Origin: Anastrepha obliqua
Taxonomy: Eukaryota > Arthropoda > Insecta > Diptera > Tephritidae
Direction: 5' to 3'
NCBI RefSeq assembly: GCF_027943255.1
Contig: NC_072893.1
Span: 119,349,784 to 119,413,783 of the forward strand
DNA length: 64,000 bases
This document shows, in pieces, positions 10,394-21,261 of the stretch. A program made the position numbers and the translations under genes. Position 1 is the first letter of the stretch. Each line of letters starts with the position of its first letter. Below the pieces are notes generated by a model. That model was not told where the DNA came from, searched no databases, and saw only the letters and a list, made by a program, of their open reading frames with translations.

Positions 10394-10956
10394 AGGAGGG
10401 TGCAGAGTTCGTGACAGCAGCCCTGAAGAAAATCTTCTCGGCATGCCTGGCACTGGCTTACATACCACGCTCTTGGAGGATGGTCAGGGTCGCTTTCATC
10501 CCAAAGGTTGGAAAAGACGACTACACCAGCCCCAAACGCTTTAGACCCATCAGCATGACCTCTTTCATGCTGAAAAGTCTCGAACGACCGGTGGAACTGC
10601 GCATACGTCAGAAGTCGCTGAAGGCTCACCCTCTGTCTCCATTTCAGCATGCCTACAAGTCGCCTGGACCAGATGGCATATATCCTGCCATGCTGAAGGA
10701 GGGTGCAGAGTTCGTGACAGCAGCCCTGAAGAAAATCTTCTCGGCATGCCTGGCACTGACTTACATACCACGCTCTTGGAGGATGGTCAGGGTCGCTTTC
10801 ATCCCAAAGGTTGGAAAAGACGACTACACCAGCCCCAAAAGCTTTAGACCCATCAGCATGACCTCTTTCATGCTGAAAAGTCTCGAACGACTGGTGGAAC
10901 TGCGCATACGTCAGAAGTCGCTGAAGGCTCACCCTCTGTTTCTATTTCAGCATGCC
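10351..10956 (+). repeat. 303-bp in-frame tandem duplication inside LINE B reverse transcriptase
   Basis: Copy 1 is 10351-10653 and copy 2 is 10654-10956, directly abutting. By eye the copies differ at about six positions (for example cccgg/cctgg, aaacgc/aaaagc, gaccgg/gactgg). The unit is exactly 101 codons, so the frame is preserved. It covers the fingers region from Y-K-S-P-G-P-D-G-I-Y to P-F-Q-H-A-Y. Confidence 0.92.
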
Positions 10957-11454
10957 TATCAGAGTGGAAAATTCTGCGAGTCGGCACTGCAAAACCTTGT
11001 TGCTAGGGTAGAGCTGGCCATCGACAGGAGGGACTACGCTATGGGCATCTTTTTAGACATAGAGGGGGCGTTTGATAATGCCACTTTTGATAGTATGTGT
11101 AACTCTGCCAGTAGGTACGGCGTAGACCGGATGCTAGTAAATTGGATTCGTTCGATGCTGGCCCAAAGAATCGTTTCGGTGCGGGCAGAGGAAGATCTGC
11201 TGGTGTCATCTGGGATTAATAGAGGCTGCCCCCAAGGCGGTGTGCTGTCTCCATTGCTCTGGTGCATGGTAATCGATCCTCTGCTCACCACCTTAAACGA
11301 GTCGGGAGTCTACGCACCAGCATATGCGGACGATGTTGCTTGTTTGGTAACAGGCCCTTCGCTTATGAACATCTGCAGGAAAGTGCAGAAAACTCTGGAT
11401 CGGATTGACACTTGGTGCTGTGCGAACGGGCTATCGGCAAATCCCGCCAAATAA
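10387..11454 (+). CDS. LINE B reverse transcriptase with duplicated fingers segment
   Basis: Open frame of 355 codons. It contains two copies of the segment R-S-W-R-M-V-R-V-A-F-I-P-K...F-R-P-I-S-M-T-S-F, then F-L-D-I-E-G-A-F-D-N (catalytic A box), R-G-C-P-Q-G-G-V-L-S-P-L-L-W (B box) and Y-A-D-D-V-A-C-L (C box, both catalytic Asp present). It ends at N-G-L-S-A-N-P-A-K, where it runs into family A sequence. The thumb, RNase H and 3' UTR of this LINE are absent. The frame is one base out of phase with the upstream endonuclease. Whether a doubled fingers region could fold is unknown, but the catalytic blocks are intact. Confidence 0.85.
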   Translation: MLKEGAEFVTAALKKIFSACLALAYIPRSWRMVRVAFIPKVGKDDYTSPKRFRPISMTSFMLKSLERPVELRIRQKSLKAHPLSPFQHAYKSPGPDGIYPAMLKEGAEFVTAALKKIFSACLALTYIPRSWRMVRVAFIPKVGKDDYTSPKSFRPISMTSFMLKSLERLVELRIRQKSLKAHPLFLFQHAYQSGKFCESALQNLVARVELAIDRRDYAMGIFLDIEGAFDNATFDSMCNSASRYGVDRMLVNWIRSMLAQRIVSVRAEEDLLVSSGINRGCPQGGVLSPLLWCMVIDPLLTTLNESGVYAPAYADDVACLVTGPSLMNICRKVQKTLDRIDTWCCANGLSANPAK

Positions 11455-12559
11455 AGCGATAGAAGTGCTAATCAATTTGCCTGCACTCGTAGGGAAAAAC
11501 GTGGCCGCCGCCTCGGCGCTTAGACTCAAAAGTATGGCGCTACGGAAAGAACGGCGGTTTGGCCACGCCTGTATTTTGCACACTCTGAACAGTCACAAAC
11601 AAGAAATAGACTATTCTACTCCTAGACTTACCTTCGACAAGCTCTTCAAGACAAGTATACCGTCAAGAAGGGAGTGGCAAACACCAAGGCCATGGAGAAG
11701 GGGGGAATTAAATTTTTATACAGATGGCTCCAAGCTAGACGATAAAGTTGGCTATGGAGTATTTTCGAAAGAATTAGGACTGGAACTATCCGTTCGACTA
11801 CCAGACTACTGCAGCGTCTATCAGGCAGAGGTTCTAGTAATAAAAGAAGTGGCTACATACCTAAATTTGCATACCGTAACAAAAACGACTATAAACATGT
11901 TCTCGGATAGCCAAGCGGCTATTAAATCAATGAATGCGGCTATACTAAGATGAAAGGTTGCACAGGAATGCCGAGCAGCCCTAAATGATATTAGCGACGT
12001 ATTCAAGGTCAGCCCTATTTGGGTTCCGGGACACAGAGATATTGAGGGAAACTGTAAAGCTGATGAGCTAGCCAGAAAAGGTACTGCTCTTCAACTGCTC
12101 ATTGATAAAAGTACCATTGGAATACCTTTGGCCACGAGTAAATTAATAGTAAAAAACAACGTTATCCAAGAGGCCAATTGGTCATGGGAAGAAGAAGATA
12201 CATGCGTAACAGTCAGGCTATTATGGCCGCAAATAAACAAGAAAAGAACAAAGGAATTGCTTAGCCTCTCAAGAGAAGATATCTCGAAGGTCGTGGCTTG
12301 TGTCACCGCCCACTGGCTATTTGGAAGGCATTCCTTGAGACTAGGAGTATTCTCCCATGAATATTGTAGAAGCTGCAGAGATGAGGAGGAGGAAGAAACA
12401 GTAGAGCACTTCCTTTGCAATTGTTCAGCCTTAGCTAAAATCAGAGCAGGTTGTCTAGGTAAACACATTTTCAATTCTCTTACAAAACTATGTGGCGCGG
12501 GGATTAGACCAACCCTGCGCTTCATAAGAGCCTCAAAATGGTTTCACGAAAGTAAATAA
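11450..12559 (+). pseudogene. Family A LINE RNase H and Cys-knuckle, C-terminal ORF2
   Basis: After the junction with LINE B the frame reads A-I-E-V-L-I-N-L-P-A-L (connection domain), L-N-F-Y-T-D-G-S-K (first RNase H Asp), S-V-Y-Q-A-E-V-L (Glu), F-S-D-S-Q-A-A-I-K-S (Asp), an in-frame TGA at 11951-11953, W-V-P-G-H-R-D-I-E-G-N-C-K-A-D, and C-R-S-C-R-D-E-E-E-E-E-T-V-E-H-F-L-C-N-C. The stop at 12557-12559 is followed by a ~95-bp 3' UTR ending in cctaacctaacc. The pieces are in a single frame, so apart from one nonsense codon this half is well kept. A related, worse copy is at 35170-36100. Confidence 0.82.
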
Positions 12560-12839
12560 ACAAGGATCCCGTGCCGCACAATGGTATAACAACGGATCTG
12601 TGATGTCTAAGTGAGTTGGTCATACGGACCGACTGCCACCACAACCTAACCTAACCTATCTCCTGCCACCGCAGAGTGGATCATCATCATACATTTTTAG
12701 AGTTCCAGTGTAAAATAGGTATAGGGCCATAAGGAGTAGATAGGGAACCTGTAAAAACCACTAGAAATCACTCATATTACCAATATGCCCAGGTTTTAAG
12801 TCATAAAGACTGATCTTAAAAGTGAACCTTCGTAGGTAG

Positions 12840-13527
12840 GTGAAATAGTTAAAGGCTGCCACTTCCCACGTGGCACTAAAGTGCCACTTTGATATCATTT
12901 TGAGACCTCCAATGGGCAGATATCTACAGCCAACCAGATATGTTCATATAATAGAGAAGGTTGATGGGATTTAGGTTGGAGCCCTGCCCAATGGTGGCGA
13001 AGAAAGGAGCACCCATTGGCCTTGATCGTTTAACTGCCAAACCCGGATATTTATAGAAAAAATGCTCAACATTCTCCTTCGTCTTATCTGTTTCTGCAAT
13101 GGAGATTCTGTGGTAAACTTAGTTTATCTGCATATAAGCCGATTATTCAATACCGGCAAAAACAGTTACGAAGCATTTTGCATGCCTGTAGGAAAAGACT
13201 TCTGCCTGAAAGAAACTAACAGCATTCGGCAGTTTTAAGGAAGGATAAATTGGCTGATTTAGAAAAAAACCCTTCGACTCGCGATTCCATTTTGGAGTCG
13301 TCTGTGAAGACAGAGGTACCAGCTTAGGTACAGATTCCCCCCTCGCTCCAATCCTTCCTACTTCGAAAGATTGCCCTGGCACGACTCTCAAAATCCAGTT
13401 TGGGTATACTGAGATTTGTATAAAGTTCAGAGAAACGCCGTGTTAACTGCCAAAAAATGCAACTATGTCCTTTCATAAATTTCTTCCACAGGCCAACCTA
13501 CTCTAATCTGATTGCACTATAGTTATA
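12840..13527 (-). mobile_element. Antisense LINE tail (family C, copy 2)
   Basis: This shares blocks with 690-1740 and 43890-45010, for example tttgatatcattttgagacctcc near 12890 and the segment around 13200-13400. On the minus strand 13143-13391 contains A-V-S-F-F-Q-A-E-V-F, an RNase H block. The 3' UTR is at the left. A mariner (13528-14840) interrupts the right side: the LINE text attgcacta just before it matches 44885-44895 of copy 3. The stretch 12670-12839 to the left is unassigned. Confidence 0.6.
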
Positions 13528-14840
13528 CTACTGTGGGCAAAAAGTAAGGTGAATTTGGTTGTAAAATGAAAAAAATCTTTATTTATTCTTGTAAATCAAT
13601 TTCATCCCCTTCAAAAAATCCCCTCTCGATGAAATACACTTATGCCAACGATTTTTCCAATCCCCGAAACATGCCAAATAGTCCATTTCCGGTATAGCCA
13701 TCAGCACCTTCTTCGACTCAGCTTTTATCTCCTCAATCGACTCGAAACGCGTTCCCCGGAGTGGTCTCTTGAGCTCTGGGAATAGCCAGAAGTCACACGG
13801 CGCCAATTCAGGCGAATACGGTGGTTGCGGAACGATATGCGTGGAATTTTTGGCGAAATGGTCACGAAGAACGAGTGCAGTGTGAGACGGTGCATTATCG
13901 TGATGCAAAAACCAAGAGTTGTTGGCCCATAATTCTGGTATTTTTAGACGAATTGCTTCACGTAAACGACGCATAACGCTCAAATAATATTCCTTATTAA
14001 CAGTTTGGCCAGGTGGAAGGAATTCATAGTGCACCACACCACGAAAATCGAAAAAAACTCTCATGATGACCTTTATTTTTGAACGACTTTGACGTGCTCT
14101 TTTCGGTCTGGCCTCGCCTTTAGCACGATATTCGCTTGATTCGTCGGTTGTTTCAGGGTCGTAAGCATAAATCCAAGTCTCATTTCCCGTAATGATGCAT
14201 TTGAGCTTGTCCTGATAGTCTGAAAGCATTGTTTCACACACATCAACGCCACGACTTTTTTTCAAGAAATTGAGAGTTTTCGGCACCAAACGAGATTTGA
14301 CTTTTCGTAGGCCCAAATGGTCTTTCAAAATGGTTTTCACAGATCCTTCTGATATTCCGATCATATCAGTAAGGTCTTTAACAGTTACGCGACGATTTTT
14401 GAGCACTAACTCCTTCACTTTATTGACGTGTTGGTCATCTGTTGACGTCGATGGTCGTCCGGAGCGCTTCAGGTCATCAACTCATTCTGGACCCTCTTTG
14501 AAGTCTTTGTACCACTTATAAACATTTTTCTGCGACATGGTCGAATCACCAAATGCCTTCTGCAACATGCTAAACGTTTTCGCATCCGAAATTTCATTCC
14601 GCAAACAAAATATGTTGGCACTTCTCTGCTCAATCAAATAAGACATTGTAAAATCGAAAAATGCACTCTTGGTCGTTTGGTAAACACAAGCGTAAATATA
14701 TTACTGATAATGACATTCACATGAAAGTTGGCCCAGATGTTATTAACAGTGCTGCCAACTCATGAAAAAACTAACTAGAACGAAATTTTAATTCCGGGAA
14801 GTTTGACAAATAAATTCATCTTACTTTTTGCTCACAGTAG
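13528..14840 (-). mobile_element. Mariner (D34D) element with terminal inverted repeats
   Basis: Left end ctactgtgggcaaaaagtaa and right end (reverse complement) ctactgtgagcaaaaagtaa are about 28-bp inverted repeats, flanked by TA. The length of about 1.3 kb is standard for mariner. It contains one transposase pseudogene on the minus strand and has inserted into antisense LINE family C. Confidence 0.88.
13579..14646 (-). pseudogene. Mariner transposase, inactivated
   Basis: The start (M-S-Y-L-I-E-Q) is at 14646 and the frame runs to a stop at 13579, about 355 codons. It is broken by an in-frame TGA at 14482-14484 (after F-K-E-G-P-E), so only the part from 14418 is openly readable. It shows helix-turn-helix segments, S-R-L-V-P-K (the W-V-P-H-E-L region), I-T-G-N-E-T-W where the family has G-D-E-T-W, H-H-D-N-A-P-S-H and Y-S-P-E-L-A-P-C-D-F. 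The spacing between the last two Asp is 34 residues. Two separate lesions, the nonsense codon and the replaced first catalytic Asp, show it cannot encode active transposase. Confidence 0.88.
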
Positions 14841-14844
14841 TATT

Positions 14845-17120
14845 ATAGTCCTTCCGAAGAGCTTCCCACCAGGCATCCGTACGTTAAAAGTGGGAGAACC
14901 ACTACGTTTTACATCCTAAGAACGACCGGAGACTTGAGTTTCCATTTCTTGCCGAACATAGATTGGCATGAGTAGAAAGCTAGGCTGGCTTTCTTTACCC
15001 GCTCGCAAGTTAACTGTTGTAAGAACGTAGTAAGTTAAATATTATTGTAATAAAGAACTTAGAACTCAAGTCAGTGGTTGAGAGAATTTATTATAAAAAA
15101 AGTCACATCGGCCTTTTTAACCAACTTCAACCCATTTAAATATGTGAAAATTTGCTAGTCATTGCCTTTAAATTTCACATCTCTACCTTGTGTTGAGGGT
15201 AAAAGATTTTCAACTGAGCAGAGCTGAGCTATCGTAGTTAAAGTAAATACGGATTTGTACTTCGTAGAACTAATTCGTAGGTTCTAAGAATATCTCATTA
15301 TCTTTACTCCAAGCAAAGTGGCCAGGTCAATATTTCTGCCGAATTTCAGCTTTTACTACAACACTGGAGCTGCAACGTGACTTTGCTTCGGATGTTTTAT
15401 TACTTAGAGTAAACCAATTATTTGCGTACCTCCTTCGTCGATGTCCATTACACGCCCAAACTATTGCAGTTATTGAACAAATACTCCCTGCGGGGTTTAT
15501 TAGTGCAAAAGTATTAAATGCTGCCAAGAATACCGATTTGTATTAAAAAGATTAAATGACTATACGCCCTGGCAATTCGTTGCGGAAATACAAGCATATG
15601 CAGCTCCGAGCAGTGGCGCCACTTTGAAGGTATGAGGTTGGGGGCTTTTGTGTCCAAAGCATGACTACTTGACTAGCAGTGTAAGGGCTGAAATTAAATA
15701 GGATCCAAAAGTAAATTATAAGGTAGCTTATCTTTGTTATGAAGATTTCTAGGTATTTTAGGGGATTTGGAATCGTTGAAGGTTGAGCGTACTGTGAAAG
15801 TGTGAAAAAAAAATATTTTCTAAATGAATTGGAGAGAGTTGTATGCCATTCGAATTTTAAGCATATGAGTAAAAAATATTCACAAAAAAAAAAAAAAATG
15901 TAACAAAAAATTTGCCACAAAAGCTCCTTCTAGGAGGCAACGAAAACTACACTTTTGATTGCTTCATCACCACAACGCCGTCGGCGGCTTTGCTGTCGTT
16001 GCTTGTCGGCATACAAAAATCAAAATCGAATTGACAAACAAAATCTGAGGTAGCAATTGGGCAAGCGAAGAAGGGCGAGAAGGGGAGGGAGAGGCAAAGG
16101 AGTGAGCCGGAAAGAAAGATTGTGAAATCTAATTCCCCAAAGTGACATAAAATCCTTTTTTCCTGCCACAAAGACTGCATACACACACACTGATAACCCA
16201 AGCGATACACTCGCAAGCCGACATACTTGAACGTTGGGCAATTTGAAAGCAGCAGTTGTTGGTAAAGAGAGGAAAGGGCACTGGCAGTGGAGCTGCTTCC
16301 ATACAAAAGGATTGCACGAGTGATACGTGCGCGCCGAAATGAATTGAGTAGCAGCAGCAGCAGGCGGCAGGCGGCAGGCTGTTAGGCAGTTAGGCAGTTT
16401 GCCGAGTCAGCACACTTGACCAGTTGGTCAGTTAGCCACATGGTTGGCAGCGAAGCGCAAGCAACAATAGCAAAAATAATGCATTGAAGAGAAATTGTAA
16501 GGCCATTATAGGCAGCCTACGCCATTTTCTGGCAGAGTAAAACAGAACACAAAACAAAAAGAAAAACGAAAAACCATGCGATTTAGGAAATTAATACAAA
16601 AAAGTAGTAAAGAGAGCAAAAGAGCCAAGACTACTTGTTGTTGTTGTTATGTGTGTGTAAGACTTTCCACAAACACATATGCAAATACGAACACATACGC
16701 ACACATGCGCCATACAAAGGCCAAGGCAAAAAGCCGTAAAAATTCAAGTTTACAATGCGGTAACTTAAAATGACCAGCAGAAGTGGCTAGTCACATCCAT
16801 ATGCACTCATACAGGCACAATAACACGCATGTGTGTGTGTGCGCTTTTGCTTGGCTTGCATGCGCCTGCTGCATACACAAACAAGTGATCAAATTAATGA
16901 AGCGCATAGGTTAGCGGCGTTGGAGTGCGGAGGCTTTTAGGCTGTTGATTGCTTGGATCCTAGTTGATTGGGACCCAAGTGAATTGGCTGAGGTTGACTG
17001 GACAAGTGCACGTAAAATAATCATAACAAAAAAAAAACTAGAAGAAAAATAAAAATAAAAACTCAACACAGGCGACAAAGTGTGTTACGGGCAGAGAATG
17101 GACATAATGGACGCACTTGG
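14845..17120. other. Unassigned non-coding stretch
   Basis: There is no convincing coding signal. The stretch 14880-15110 has an AATAAA and a tone like a retroviral-type LTR end (see rejected items). The stretch 16340-16400 has CAG/GGCAGGC-rich simple sequence. Short TG or CA runs occur near 16830. Overlapping minus-strand frames at 15947-16317 in three registers show no preferred one. Confidence 0.4.
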
Positions 17121-17200
17121 TCACTCACTCACTCACTCACTCACTTACCCACTCACTTACTTACTTACTCACTCACTTACTCACTTGCTTACTTACACAC
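17121..17200 (+). repeat. (ACTC/ACTT)n microsatellite
   Basis: About 80 bp of cactcactcactcac drifting into acttacttactt, with irregular interruptions. Simple sequence with no coding content. Confidence 0.85.
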
Positions 17201-17579
17201 CCAGCGTCTCACCTTTTGCATGTTGAAATGACACTAAATAGACTGACCGACTGACTTCCTTGGCGAGCGCACAACTTGACTTTCTCTTGTGCGCCCAACT
17301 GGACAATTGACCTACTAGCTTGTAAGCAGTCTACTGCAGAGACGGATGAGCTAATTGGGCTTGGTTTTTTAGTAGGAAAATTATACTTTTAGAAAGCAAA
17401 AATACAAAATAATTTTTGGGGCAGAAGAAAAATTGTTTGTGGATATTTCTTTAGCAATGTGCCATATTTTAAATGGGTTATTTGTGAAGATACTATAGGC
17501 ATTAATATTGGACACAGAAATATTGAAGGAGAGCAATATAATGAATTTGTTTTTAGGATGAAAACGAAACTTCTTCCCT

Positions 17580-18178
17580 AAACAGAAAAAAACTATCAAA
17601 TAAAGAAAAAAATTAAAATATTAAAAATAAAATGAAATGAAATAAATTAATATTGAAAAAACGAATTAAACAAACAAAATAAATGTAAAATAAAATTGCG
17701 CAAAAAATGTGCAAATAAAAAAAAATATTTTAAATTAAATTAAAATAAACAATAACATAAAATTAACGAAATAATATAAAAAAGATAAAAAATAAAAGAT
17801 AAAAAAATATATAGAAAAATTAAAAAGAAAGAAAAAATGATTTAAGTTAAATAAACAAAAAAATTATGAAATATATTACAAAAACTAAAATATGAAAAAA
17901 AGAAATTAAAAATATAGAACTAAAAAGCTAATTAAAATTTAAATTATAATAAAATAAAATAGTAATGAAATAAAATAAAAAAAATCAAATATAAGAAAAC
18001 AAAATGAAGTAAATAGAATTTTATAAAACATTAAAAATAAAACAACTAATTCAATTTTAATTTAAATTATAATAAAAAAATAGGAATAAAAATTAATAAA
18101 AAATAAGGAAAAAAATAAAAAAACTAAAATATAAGAAAATTAAATGAAATAAATAAAATCACATAAAAAAAACTACTT
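17580..18178 (+). repeat. A-rich low-complexity tract, block 1
   Basis: Nearly all words are variants of aaataaaa, with few G or C and no long T-runs, so the composition is strand-asymmetric (A well above T). The stretch 17200-17580 to its left is ordinary sequence with a non-convincing minus-strand frame. The same composition resumes at 19490-20212 and 21262-21705. Confidence 0.75.
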
Positions 18179-18180
18179 GG

Positions 18181-19490
18181 TTGGTTGGTTGGTTTAAGGG
18201 TGACCCCGCATCGGAGTGCCACATAGACCGCAAGTTGGGTCCGTTGTGTTGCCCTAGATCTCATTACATTATATGATTTCCCCACTTAACCGAGTTTTTT
18301 ATTATAGATTTTGGTCCAGGATATTAATTCGTTTCGGGAATTTAATGAGAGATTCGATTTTCAGGTCCGAGAGTACTGAAAGATTGTAAATTGTTGGAGA
18401 GCCTAGAAGAGCGATTCGACTTCTGGCTAGGCTGGAACAACTGCACAGCAAATGTCTGCTCGGTACTTCCTCATCTTCGTCCTCGCAGTATCTGCACAGG
18501 TCGTTTTGAGGAACCCCGAGCCGACGTGCGTGAGTGCCCAAAAGGCAGTGGCCGGTGATAAGAGATATTATATGCCGTGTTCGTGTTTCGATAGACTTAT
18601 AAGGGTTTTTGTCTGTTTCAGATTGTAGGATGGCCAGATTTGTCTGGTCGTAACGACAAGTAGTTTCCACTCGCCACCTCCGATCAGCAATGCTGTGAAA
18701 TTCTCGATCAATAATCATTTTACATGTTGAGAGCGGAATGTGGATTGTGGGTAAGTTACTAATATTTGATTGCGCAGCTCCAGCTCCCGCGAGGTCATCA
18801 GCTTTGCAGTTACCTTCGAATCCACTGTGGCCCGGTATCCAGATAACTTGGACAGAATTCTGAACACTTATCTCGTTAAGAGATAAGTGACAGGATCGAA
18901 CCACATCTGAGTGGGTATAAGAGGAGCTGAGTGCTCGAACCGCCGCTTGACTGTCGGTGAAAAAGCGGATATCCTCTAGTGATATTCTATTTTCTAAGAG
19001 AGTTTTCGCAGCATACCAGATAGCGCATACTTCCGCTTGGAATACACTACAGTAGTCTAAATGATAGATTGATGTGAGGGAAATTGGAAAAGACTCCAAA
19101 TCCCACTTTGCCGTCTTGTTTTGAACCATCTGTATATATAATCAGAGGGCCATCGATTTCGGTAAGATTTGTCTTCCATTCTTCCCTAGTTGGGAGTGAA
19201 CAGGAGAATAGCAAGGGTGGTGATGGAAGACTTACATGATAGTCTATGTCGGAAGAGATAACAGTGTTCCTGTTCAGTATGACCGAATGGCCAAGATACT
19301 TTTTCCATTTCGATATAGCATTCATGCGTGTCGCTACTTTCGCTGCAATCGTTTTGCCAGCCAGATCGATAGGGAACAAGTGAAGCAACATATTTAGAGC
19401 CTTAGTAGGTGTTGTACTTAAGCATCCTGTTATCAGGAGGCAGGCTGTTTTTGGACTCGATCAATTGTGTCTACTCTACACCGTTTTTCG
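18181..19490 (-). mobile_element. 5'-truncated LINE (family D) inserted in A-rich tract
   Basis: The 3' end is at the left, with a tail of three aacc units (ttggttggttggtt on the plus strand, 18179-18193). The 5' side at 19440-19490 still reads V-D-T-I-D-R-V-Q-K, the connection region. GC content is clearly higher than the flanks on both sides. No convincing target duplication could be read in the low-complexity flanks. Confidence 0.8.
18302..19391 (-). pseudogene. LINE D RNase H and Cys-knuckle
   Basis: The first frame (19391-19047) gives L-I-I-Y-T-D-G-S-K-Q-D-G-K-V-G-F-G-V-F-S (first RNase H Asp). The second frame (from about 19085 to 18302) gives Y-C-S-V-F-Q-A-E-V-C-A-I (Glu), F-F-T-D-S-Q-A-A-V-R-A-L (Asp), V-I-W-I-P-G-H-S-G-F-E-G-N-C-K-A-D, the L-I-T-G-H block, and C-R-Y-C-E-D-E-D-E-E...R-H-L-L-C. 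One frameshift near 19075 separates them. All catalytic positions remain, so decay is light. It is an I/LOA-type LINE C-terminus. Confidence 0.85.
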
Positions 19491-20212
19491 AGTGTTACTT
19501 AAATTTAAATTAATAAATTTAAAATAAATTAAAAGTAAAGCAAATATAAATAGTAATCAAAAAATAATAATTATTAAAGGAAGTACAAAAATTAAAATAT
19601 ACAAAACTAAAATTAATTAATATAAATTAAATAAAAAGTTAAAAAAAAAGAAATATGAAATTACATAAAAAAATCAAAAAGTAAAAAACATATTTACAAA
19701 ATAATTTATTAAAAAACATGTAAACAAACTAGTTTTTAATTAATTATAATAAAATAAGTTCAAATTGAAATAAAATAAAAATAATGAACTAAAATAAAAA
19801 AATTATCATATAAAAAAAAGAAATAAAAAAAAATTACGCAAAACTAAATTAAATTAAATAAAAATTAAATTATTAAAAAAGGTTAAAGAAAAAAATAGAG
19901 AAACTAAAAGTAAAAAAAATTAATAAATTTGAATTGTACTAAAATAAATTAAAAATATAATCAAATAAAAATAAGGATCAGGAGTAAAAACTGAAATAAA
20001 GTAAAGAAATTAAAATATTATAAAATATAATAAAATATAATAAAATTTGGAAAATGAAATTAATAAAATTTTAAATAAACAAAGAAGAAAAAATCAAAAT
20101 TAAAGTAACGTTAAATAAAACCAAATACTAAAAAAGATTAAATATACATTTTTATATTAATAATAAATTAAAAAAAATTATAATGAAAAAATATTTAAAT
20201 AAAATAAAAAAT
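19491..20212 (+). repeat. A-rich low-complexity tract, block 2
   Basis: Continuation of the A-rich tract on the other side of LINE D: aaataaa and aattaaa words, scarce G and C, and no protein signal. Confidence 0.75.
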
Positions 20213-20214
20213 TA

Positions 20215-21256
20215 TTAGGTGCGCAACTAAGTTCTCTCTTTGATGAAAATACAACTTTATTCTGAAAAAATGGTTACAAGTGAATCATTGAAAATATTGC
20301 CTATCGCTGGCTACTCCTTTTTCCCATCTTTCTGGTAGATCTCGTATACCGTCGCGGTAAAACTGTTCATCTTTTGAAGCTATCTACGGATCAAGCCATT
20401 TTTTGATGTCTTCATAGGAACTGCTTCAGGAACTGCTGGTCACCAAACCATGTGCCATCGATCGGAAGAGGTGATAATCGGACGGCGCAATGTCTAGAGA
20501 ATACGGCGGGTGGGGTAGAATTTCGCTTTTAGTGTTTCCAGGTAGGTTTTAACGGATTTGGCAACGTGAGGCCGAGCGTTGTCATGCTGTGGAATAACTT
20601 TTTCATACCTCTCCGCGTATTGCGGCCGCTTCTCGCGCAGTGCTCAGGTCAATCGCATCAATTGAAGTCGATACCGATCCCCAGTGACGGGTTCGCTTGG
20701 TTTTAACTCATAAGGAACCCAAGTCCCCTGTTTCTGAATCATTCCCAAAGCATGCAATCGCTTGGAAATGTATTGGCGGGTAACTCCTAATACTGAAGCA
20801 AGCTCTTCTTGCGTTTGATACGGACACAATTCCTCATTGAGCAATTCCTCCAATTCAGCGTCTTCGAAGGTTTTTGGCCTCCTTCACGCGGACGGTCGCC
20901 AACATTAAAATCACCGTCTTTGAAGCGACGGAACCACTCTCGGCACGTTGTTTCACTTAAAGCAGCATCTCCATACACTTTTTGTAGCTCTCGATGCGCT
21001 CCAGCCGCCGTTTTTTTCAAATGAAAGAGGAAAATCAACACTTCCTGCAGATGACGATTATTCGGCTCAAAATCAGACATTTTCACAAAACGAAGAGTAT
21101 CTACATGATACCAAAACAATATCACTAATGTGTCGAAGCAGTTTGTTTACCATATGTCTTAGCTTGGTTTATGACGTTTAGGTTATGTTAGAATCGACTA
21201 GCACACACTGCTGGCTGCATCTATTGACGAACAGCGGGAGCTTATGGCGCACCTAA
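20215..21256 (-). mobile_element. Degenerate mariner relic with TA duplication
   Basis: Ends are ttaggtgcgcaac on the left and, in reverse complement, ttaggtgcgccat on the right, with TA on both outer sides (20213-20214 and 21257-21258). At 1042 bp it is shorter than a full mariner because the middle of the transposase gene is missing. It lies within the A-rich tract. Confidence 0.85.
20262..21080 (-). pseudogene. Mariner transposase remnant with internal deletion
   Basis: The start M-S-D-F-E-P-N-N is at 21080. The N-terminal DNA-binding region (G-A-H-R-E-L-Q-K-V-Y-G, C-R-E-W-F-R-R-F-K-D-G-D-F) is readable to about 20880, where one base appears lost (R-P-R-E-G). The second frame (20853-20644) carries V-T-R-Q-Y-I-S-K-R-L-H-A-L-G-M and W-V-P-Y-E-L. 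The text then jumps from V-T-G-D to K-V-I-P-Q-H-D-N-A-R-P-H-V, so about a third of the catalytic domain is deleted. The rest has several shifts. It is a different mariner lineage from the other three in this window. Confidence 0.82.
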
Positions 21257-21261
21257 TAGTA

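Larger units (their letters stand above)
6997..12656 (+). mobile_element. Composite nested LINE block with 13-bp target duplication
   Basis: Seen: tatctcctgccac occurs at 6984-6996 and again at 12657-12669, directly bounding the block. The left edge opens mid-endonuclease and the right edge ends in a short repeated tail (cctaacctaacc, 12645-12656). Known: 5' truncation, a repetitive 3' tail and a flanking duplication are the signature of target-primed LINE insertion. Inferred: the outer element (family A) integrated here. It now holds an inner 806-bp LINE (7400-8205) and a foreign LINE segment (8793-11450) in place of its own reverse transcriptase core. Total length is 5660 bp. Confidence 0.8.

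Noticed and set aside
12645..12660. cctaacctaacc as insect telomeric repeat (TTAGG)
   Set aside because: Only two to three units, placed exactly at a LINE 3' end and degenerate in a second copy at 36.09 kb. It is the LINE tail, not a telomere.
14880..15110. Possible solo LTR (AATAAA, tgttgtaag start)
   Set aside because: No matching second copy, no clear TG...CA ends with a target duplication, and no retroviral-type coding sequence in the window.
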